NCBI RefSeq assembly: GCF_002632725.1
Contig: NZ_NJAI01000006.1
Span: 210,572-252,612 of the forward strand
Source: Xenorhabdus hominickii
GTDB lineage: Bacteria > Pseudomonadota > Gammaproteobacteria > Enterobacterales > Enterobacteriaceae
DNA: 42,041 nucleotides
Direction of reading: 5' to 3'
The translations under genes were made by a program, and so were the position numbers. Below the pieces are notes generated by a model. That model was not told where the DNA came from. It made no database searches and saw only the letters and a program-made list of their open reading frames with translations. Within the stretch, counting starts at the first letter, position 1; every line of letters begins with the position of its first letter. Of the stretch, positions 37,867 through 42,041 are shown piece by piece.

Positions 37867-39636
37867 TTAGCGGTGAAGACGTCTGGCAATCGAAACAGAA
37901 AAGATGCCCCAGTTATCTGTTAACTGGTACAGTTTTTCAAATCCGGCTTTTTCCACCAAGGCATCCATTTCACCTTGTGTACGGCGACGCATAATCCACG
38001 GTTGATTTTTACGGTGACTGGAAAGAACGCGGGCAATAACTTCGAGTTGAGGATGCCAGGGTTGCCCTGTGTATATCAGATAACCATTTTCTGTAATGGC
38101 GTCGGCAAGTCCACGCAGAGAATCCCTGACTAAGTCATTATCAGGGAATAATTCATATAGACCAGAGACAATACCGAGTGTCGGGGCTGGCGTTGTGGCA
38201 GCGATACTTTCGGCATCGAAGGCATTACCAATAATAAACTTGATCTTGTCTGTTAAATGACGTTCTGCAATGTAAGCCTGTCCTTGAGTTACATTGAGTT
38301 CGCTGTAATCCTTGAGCAAAATGGAATCAACTTTGCTGAATTCGTTAATTGCATCAAAAATATAACGTCCGTGACCGGCAGCGATATCAACGATATGAAC
38401 AGGCATATTTTGTTTATGGAGGTTGCAAATAGCATGGCGAATCAATGTCTCAAGATGAATTTTACGTTGTCGTATACCTCGCCAACCAATGTTGCTCAGA
38501 TAGTACTTATCCAGTACCCGCCCCAAAAGTCCTTTGCCCTGCGGTTGATTGCGATAGGCATAATCAAGTGTAGAGCCGGAATCAAACCCTGTTTCAAGCC
38601 CGATGCGTATGCCTTCAGAAGCTCTGCCCACATGAGTGTTTATTGCTTTTCTCATCAATTGATAAATAAAATTTTTCGGGCTGAAACGGGGTAATGGTGT
38701 CACTAAAGAGCGAAATTCATCCGCAGTATTACTCCAGATATCTTCATGACTGTAATCATGTTGATAGCGTGGAATAGAGAAAATGCGTTCAATGAAGGTC
38801 CTGATCTTGTCAAAAGCTAGGTGGCGATGTTTTTCGCCCAGTGTATCGTGATAGAAATCTTCCATCACATATCTCTCTTTTATTGGGCTCGTGAGTTGTT
38901 GATAAAATTGATGTTGTGGCTTTGAATTCACAACATAATCACTACCTGAAATAAACAACAGAGTGGGAAGTGTAATGGCTGCGGCATCTTTAACTACCCG
39001 TTCTGCGGTTTGGTAAAGTTCCAATAGAATATTGACCGCGATTTCCCGGGTAATTAATGGATCATTATTATAAGAAGCAATTCTGGTTTGATCATGTGTC
39101 AAAAATTTCGCTTTCACATAAGAGTTAACAAAGAAAACACCTCATGCTTTTTGCATGAGGTGCAGCCCTTGTGTGGCGAAAGGAACATATAATTTAATAT
39201 CAAACGCGGGGGCAGCAAGGATCATGGCGCGGATTTTAGGGGCATAATCGTGTACCCATGCAGATATCAACACTGCCCCAACGCTTTGGCCGATAACCAC
39301 GATATTTTCCATGGCAATATCGTATTCCGTGGCAATAAATCTGATGAACTCATCCACATCATGAATTGATGTGCCCATTGATGGGCTATAACCGCGTGCT
39401 CCCTCTGTTTTTCCGTGTCCACGGGCGTCCCACGCAAACATGGCAACATCAGGGAGAGCAAGCTCATCAACGATATGTTGGATTCGTCCTGAATGTTCAT
39501 GACCACGGTGAAAGATGATAATCGCTCGCTCTGCATGGCGTTGTTCCTGTGGCCAGTAACGGTAAAACAGGGAGGTATTATCTGATGTGGTGAAATAATG
39601 TTCTTCAGCAATACGTTGGCTGGATGACGGCGTCAT
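37867..39636 (-). pseudogene. ynbC: YnbC-like hydrolase/methyltransferase, one in-frame TGA
   Basis: A 589-codon gene from ATG 39636 (AAGG upstream) with one internal stop, TGA 39144-39142, at codon 165. Before it lies an alpha/beta hydrolase domain (IFHRGHEHSGRI, nucleophile GQSVGA, ending LHLMQKA). After it, in the same frame, GVFFVNSYVKAKFLTHDQTR continues the E. coli YnbC sequence (MQKLRGLFFVNSYVKAKFL), so an Arg codon has become TGA. The downstream part carries the rest of the hydrolase (SGSDYVV, FYHDTLGE) and a SAM methyltransferase (VDIAAGHGRYIFDAI). Each half lacks something: the hydrolase residues are split. The TGA lies in a terminator-like hairpin. The second half has GTG/ATG codons at which it might restart. 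Confidence 0.85.
39131..39162 (-). terminator. Perfect hairpin plus T-run inside ynbC
   Basis: On the minus strand CACCTCATGC, AAAAA, GCATGAGGTG and then TTTTCTTT: a 10-bp perfect stem, 5-base loop and T-run. The in-frame TGA is in the 3' arm (GCATGAGG). Restoring the expected CGA would break one pair. Confidence 0.6.
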
Positions 39637-39654
39637 ATGAATACCTTATTTGGA

Positions 39655-40269
39655 TTATGATTGTACGGTTTGATTGGTTTCACGCAACGCTTTGACAATG
39701 CGCTGGTAGCAAGTCATCAAGAGCAAAATAATCATGAAGGGGAACAAATAACTACTCCAGCTCAGGGTCGAAGGAAAAATCGCGATTATCAATCCATAAC
39801 ACCCAAAGACAAAAGCGCGATCACTTTTTCCCATTGGGCCATCATAGCGACGTGATGCCCCGATTGTTTGAACCAATACACCAACGAACTCAGAGAGAAT
39901 GGTGAGGAATAAAATAACCAGCAGGCTCACATTGTTTACTTCGGGTAGAAAACAGAAAGGAAGATAAAGTGCCACGTCCGAGACTACATCTCCCAATTCG
40001 TTATAAATGGCACCAAGATGGGATTGTTGGTTGTGCTCACGTGCCAACATGCCATCAATAGCGTTCAGCGCCATGCGAACAAAAAGAAAAACAGGCAGCA
40101 GCCAATAGAGATTGGATGAAGGAAATAGACTCAACAATAAACCGATAAAAATAGACAGGAAAAGGGCGGTTAATGTGACCTGATTCGCGGAGGCTCCTTG
40201 CTTGTGCAGATAGATTACGATGGGACGGAGTAGATTTTGGAAACGTGGTTTCAAATCATATATAGTCAT
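39655..40269 (-). CDS. ynbA: CDP-alcohol phosphatidyltransferase, YnbA-like
   Basis: 204 residues, ATG 40269. The CDP-alcohol phosphatidyltransferase motif is ALNAIDGMLAREHNQQSHLG, then AIYNELGDVVSD. The DG-x2-AR-x8-G core is kept, while two of the usual metal Asp positions are Asn (LNAIDG and AIYNELG). As far as I recall, E. coli YnbA has the same Asn residues, so this is a family trait. Five to six membrane helices. It transfers a phosphatidyl group from CDP-diacylglycerol to an alcohol of unknown identity. First gene of the minus-strand operon, 18 bases before ynbC. The CDP-diglyceride synthase gene ynbB, which follows ynbA in E. coli, is absent. Confidence 0.9.
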   Translation of the reverse strand: MTIYDLKPRFQNLLRPIVIYLHKQGASANQVTLTALFLSIFIGLLLSLFPSSNLYWLLPVFLFVRMALNAIDGMLAREHNQQSHLGAIYNELGDVVSDVALYLPFCFLPEVNNVSLLVILFLTILSEFVGVLVQTIGASRRYDGPMGKSDRAFVFGCYGLIIAIFPSTLSWSSYLFPFMIILLLMTCYQRIVKALRETNQTVQS

Positions 40270-40737
40270 GTTGCCCTAGATCCTTTAGTGGTCAAATCAT
40301 CGTTAATATTAATAAAATAAAAGAAGTAATAGGCTATAACGGAGATAGCACTATTTGCAGATCCATCTTCCTGCTTTGGCTGACTCGGCAAGCCTTTTCA
40401 AGGTCAATGGCTCAGGTTCAGTATAAGGTATTATCATGGATTTAGGCAGCAAGAAATTCGGGAGACAACTTGGTTCTTCTGGCCAGTATATTGAGAATAT
40501 TGAACCTTTCTTTATCAACCTAAAATGTTTTAAAATAACCATCCATAATTTCTTTTATTGTTTCCCAAATATATGGATGTGAACCCGTTGTCAAACTGGT
40601 ATTAAGATCTAATTGCCATAATTTATTTTTTACAAACGGGGTCTTAGAGTGTGGATAGTCACTTTGCTCTAAATCCTTTAATATCCCCTTCATCTTTTTA
40701 CTTTTAAGCTTTTCCCTTTGGGAATGCGAGGGGAATT
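40270..40737. other. Divergent intergenic region with a small ORF
   Basis: Separates ynbA (minus) from the WYL regulator (plus). It contains one possible small minus-strand frame (40520-40693) and the promoters of both flanking genes. The regulator's TTG start is preceded by GCGAGGGGAAT. Confidence 0.45.
40520..40693 (-). pseudogene. Small hypothetical frame, possibly interrupted by TAG
   Basis: ATG 40693 begins MKGILKDLEQSDYPHSKTPF and continues YIWETIKEIMDGYFKTF to TAG at 40520. The same frame resumes after the stop as VDKERFNILNILARRTKLSP, ending about 30 codons later. Mixed charged and aromatic composition looks protein-like. No ribosome-binding site is clear and no family is recognised. 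Either a 57-residue gene or the remains of a longer one. Confidence 0.3.
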
Positions 40738-41424
40738 TTGTCTAGGACACAGCGTTTGTTATCTCTTATGGAAATTTTGCGTAGTTATCACTTCCCCGTA
40801 CAGGGAAAAGTATTGGCGCAAAAACTAAATATCAGTTTAAGAACACTCTATCGTGATATTGCTACCTTGCAGTCTCAAGGGGCAATTATCGAAGGCGAAG
40901 CGGGTATAGGTTATGTTTTACGGCCGGGGTTTGTGTTACCACCGCTGATGTTTACGCAAAATGAAATAGACGCTTTGGCATTAGGCGCCAGCTGGGTGGC
41001 TAAACGTGCAGACCCACAGTTAAAAGCATCGGCAAACAGTGCAATAAGTAAAATTGCAGCGGTAATCCCCACAGAATTAAAACAATTTCTGGAAACCAGC
41101 TCATTATTGGTCGGGTCAGCTTCCACAACAGTTCAACCTTTTGTTGATATTCAGCAGATACGACAAGCGATCAGCCACAGACATAAAATCACATTTTCTT
41201 ATCTGGATCTAAAAGGAAATCAATCAGAAAGAACGATATGGCCATTCGCGTTAGGATATTTTGAAAATATCAGCATTGTTGTTGGCTGGTGTGAATTACG
41301 TAAAACATTTCGCCATTTCAGGTCGGATAGAATTATCCACCTGAAGACAGAAAAACAAGCTTATCCCCGATCAAGACAATCATTACTTAAAGAGTGGCGG
41401 GAAAGGGAGAAAATATCGAATTAG
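40738..41424 (+). CDS. YafY-type transcriptional regulator (HTH and WYL domains)
   Basis: 228 residues from TTG 40738, after GAGGGG. The N-terminal winged helix HTH_11 (residues 1-55) reads RTQRLLSLMEILRSYHFPVQ, then LNISLRTLYRDIATLQSQGA. From about 125 a WYL ligand-sensing domain contains ISHRHKITFSYLDLKGNQSE, the RTIWPFALGYF stretch and FRHFRSDRIIHL. Related E. coli YafY and similar proteins are DNA-binding regulators; WYL domains bind nucleotide or nucleic-acid type ligands in some members. It diverges from the ynb-like operon and could regulate it; this is inferred from position. Confidence 0.85.
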   Translation: MSRTQRLLSLMEILRSYHFPVQGKVLAQKLNISLRTLYRDIATLQSQGAIIEGEAGIGYVLRPGFVLPPLMFTQNEIDALALGASWVAKRADPQLKASANSAISKIAAVIPTELKQFLETSSLLVGSASTTVQPFVDIQQIRQAISHRHKITFSYLDLKGNQSERTIWPFALGYFENISIVVGWCELRKTFRHFRSDRIIHLKTEKQAYPRSRQSLLKEWREREKISN

Positions 41425-41706
41425 TGCTGGATGGGATAGGTATTTGGCTTTTATACATGGATCGCTTTTCGTGGTATTTTATTTCATTTTTAAATTAAAA
41501 CCATCTTCAGGATAACCGCATGAATGATTAAATATTATCCATGTCTGCAAAATTTACCTTAATGCTTTTTCTAATTCGGTAAAAACTATTCGGATAATGA
41601 TGTGTTTACATTTTTGTTTTTTGTCGCTTTTAAGGATTAAAGCGACATGGTAATAATAGGAGAAGAAAATACAAATCATTAACAATGACTTATTAAGGTA
41701 GAATTT
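41425..41706. other. Intergenic region upstream of lipoprotein gene
   Basis: AT-rich sequence with no gene. A weak inverted repeat around AAAGCGACA / TGTCGCTTT (about 41618-41650) could be a terminator for the regulator or a regulatory hairpin. AAGGTAG at 41696-41702 is the ribosome-binding site of the next gene. Confidence 0.4.
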
Positions 41707-41882
41707 ATGAAGAAACCTTACCGTTGGTTGAGATTCACTCCTCTTATTTTTAGTTTTTTACTCTCAGCATGTAATGAAGACAATTACAGTTTTAAATTGC
41801 GCTCAGATGATTATGCTGAGGCGCATAATAAGTTCAAAACTCATATCGTTGATGACAGTTTTATTGGTGATGGACAACCCGC
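41707..41882 (+). pseudogene. Small lipoprotein gene truncated by IS1
   Basis: ATG 41707 gives a signal sequence MKKPYRWLRFTPLIFSFLLS ending in lipobox L-S-A-C (Cys22). After it comes a polar stretch (NEDNYSFKLRSDDYAEAHNK, KTHIVDDSFIGDGQPA). The native sequence stops at 41882, where an IS1 end begins; the last codons VMY and the stop belong to the IS. The lost part is outside the window or deleted. The family is not recognised. Confidence 0.65.
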
Positions 41883-42041
41883 GGTCATGTATTAAATAGT
41901 TAGATTGAATATCAAAAATAGTACTCACGCTCAATAAAAGTTCCTATCACCTTATCGTGCATTTCTTCGGATTTTGAATAACTGATAGTTTTTCTATTCA
42001 GTCTTTTTACTCGAGTACGCTGAGTTAAATTCGTTCTCTCT
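41883..42041 (-). mobile_element. IS1-family element, 3' end (continues right of window)
   Basis: Starting with GGTCATGTATTAAATAGTTA at 41883, the sequence is the reverse complement of bases about 69-227, with one difference seen (CGAGTAAAA against CGAATAAAA). It is therefore a near-identical IS1 copy in opposite orientation to the one at base 1. Confidence 0.88.
41912..42041 (-). CDS. insB: IS1 transposase InsB, C-terminal part (5' end outside window)
   Basis: Minus-strand frame to TGA at 41914-41912 encoding NLTQRTRVKRLNRKTISYSK and EEMHDKVIGTFIEREYYF. Same protein tail as at bases 1-198. No disruption within the visible part, so the element may be active. Confidence 0.82.
   Translation of the reverse strand, partial: ERTNLTQRTRVKRLNRKTISYSKSEEMHDKVIGTFIEREYYF

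Noticed and set aside
38257..38694. 145-codon plus-strand frame opposite the ynbC methyltransferase part
   Set aside because: Shadow of a strongly conserved gene; composition and lack of start signals argue against it.
39131..39162. In-frame TGA as selenocysteine codon
   Set aside because: A bacterial SECIS hairpin starts just 3' of the UGA. Here the TGA is in the 3' arm of the hairpin, and the homolog has Arg, not Cys, at this place.

Overview
The window looks like the chromosome of an entomopathogenic enterobacterium of the Xenorhabdus/Photorhabdus group. The evidence is a conserved enterobacterial core (ychF-pth-ychH, prs-ispE-lolB, hemA-prfA-prmC-sirB1, kdsA, dauA) at moderate to low GC, mixed with tandem GDSL autotransporter lipases of the XlpA/Pdl type, decayed toxin and tail-fibre genes, many degenerate IS1 elements and short interspersed palindromic repeats. 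This is inferred from protein content; no 16S or other marker is present.

Layout. 1-2236 is an IS1 scrap-yard: the 3' end of one element, a decayed polymorphic-toxin tail with a truncated downstream gene (possibly immunity), two further degenerate IS1 copies in opposite orientation, and a beheaded DUF2569-like membrane gene. 2395-3719 holds a phage tail-fibre gene facing an inverted, decayed copy of its own 3' end. 4297-5133 is an alpha/beta hydrolase, and 5318-5488 a small cysteine-rich secreted peptide gene. 6237-8686 is the ychF/pth/ychH core block. 8796-13009 holds two tandem lipase autotransporters. 14008-21786 is the prs/ispE/lolB block (minus) diverging from hemA/prfA/prmC/sirB1 and kdsA (plus). 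A 21-codon ORF overlaps the hemA start, and sirB2 is missing. dauA (22478-24180 area) lies between two diverged copies of an intergenic repeat. 25157-27800 is accessory: a frameshifted GC-rich permease pseudogene, an orphan ccdB remnant, a DUF1801 gene and a membrane protein gene.

28340-35896 is the most interesting part: eight tightly coupled, visibly GC-richer plus-strand genes. They encode an MFS exporter, a JmjC/cupin dioxygenase, an alpha-oxoamine-synthase-like PLP enzyme, a CitE/HpcH-like CoA lyase/aldolase, an acylating aldehyde dehydrogenase (MhpF type), a 4-hydroxy-2-oxovalerate aldolase (MhpE type), an ornithine-cyclodeaminase/mu-crystallin-like enzyme and a MaoC dehydratase. No thiolation domain, NRPS or PKS is present. 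I read it as a small-molecule biosynthetic operon that makes and processes acyl-CoA, aldehyde and hydroxy-oxo-acid intermediates and exports the product. The product is unknown. The MhpF/MhpE pair has a precedent in nikkomycin biosynthesis.

36104-40269 is a ynbA-ynbC-ynbD-like lipid-metabolism operon (minus) lacking ynbB. Its ynbC gene is split by one in-frame TGA that lies in a perfect terminator-like hairpin. The window ends with a YafY/WYL regulator, a small lipoprotein gene cut by IS1, and the 3' end of that IS1, nearly identical to the element at base 1 and in opposite orientation.
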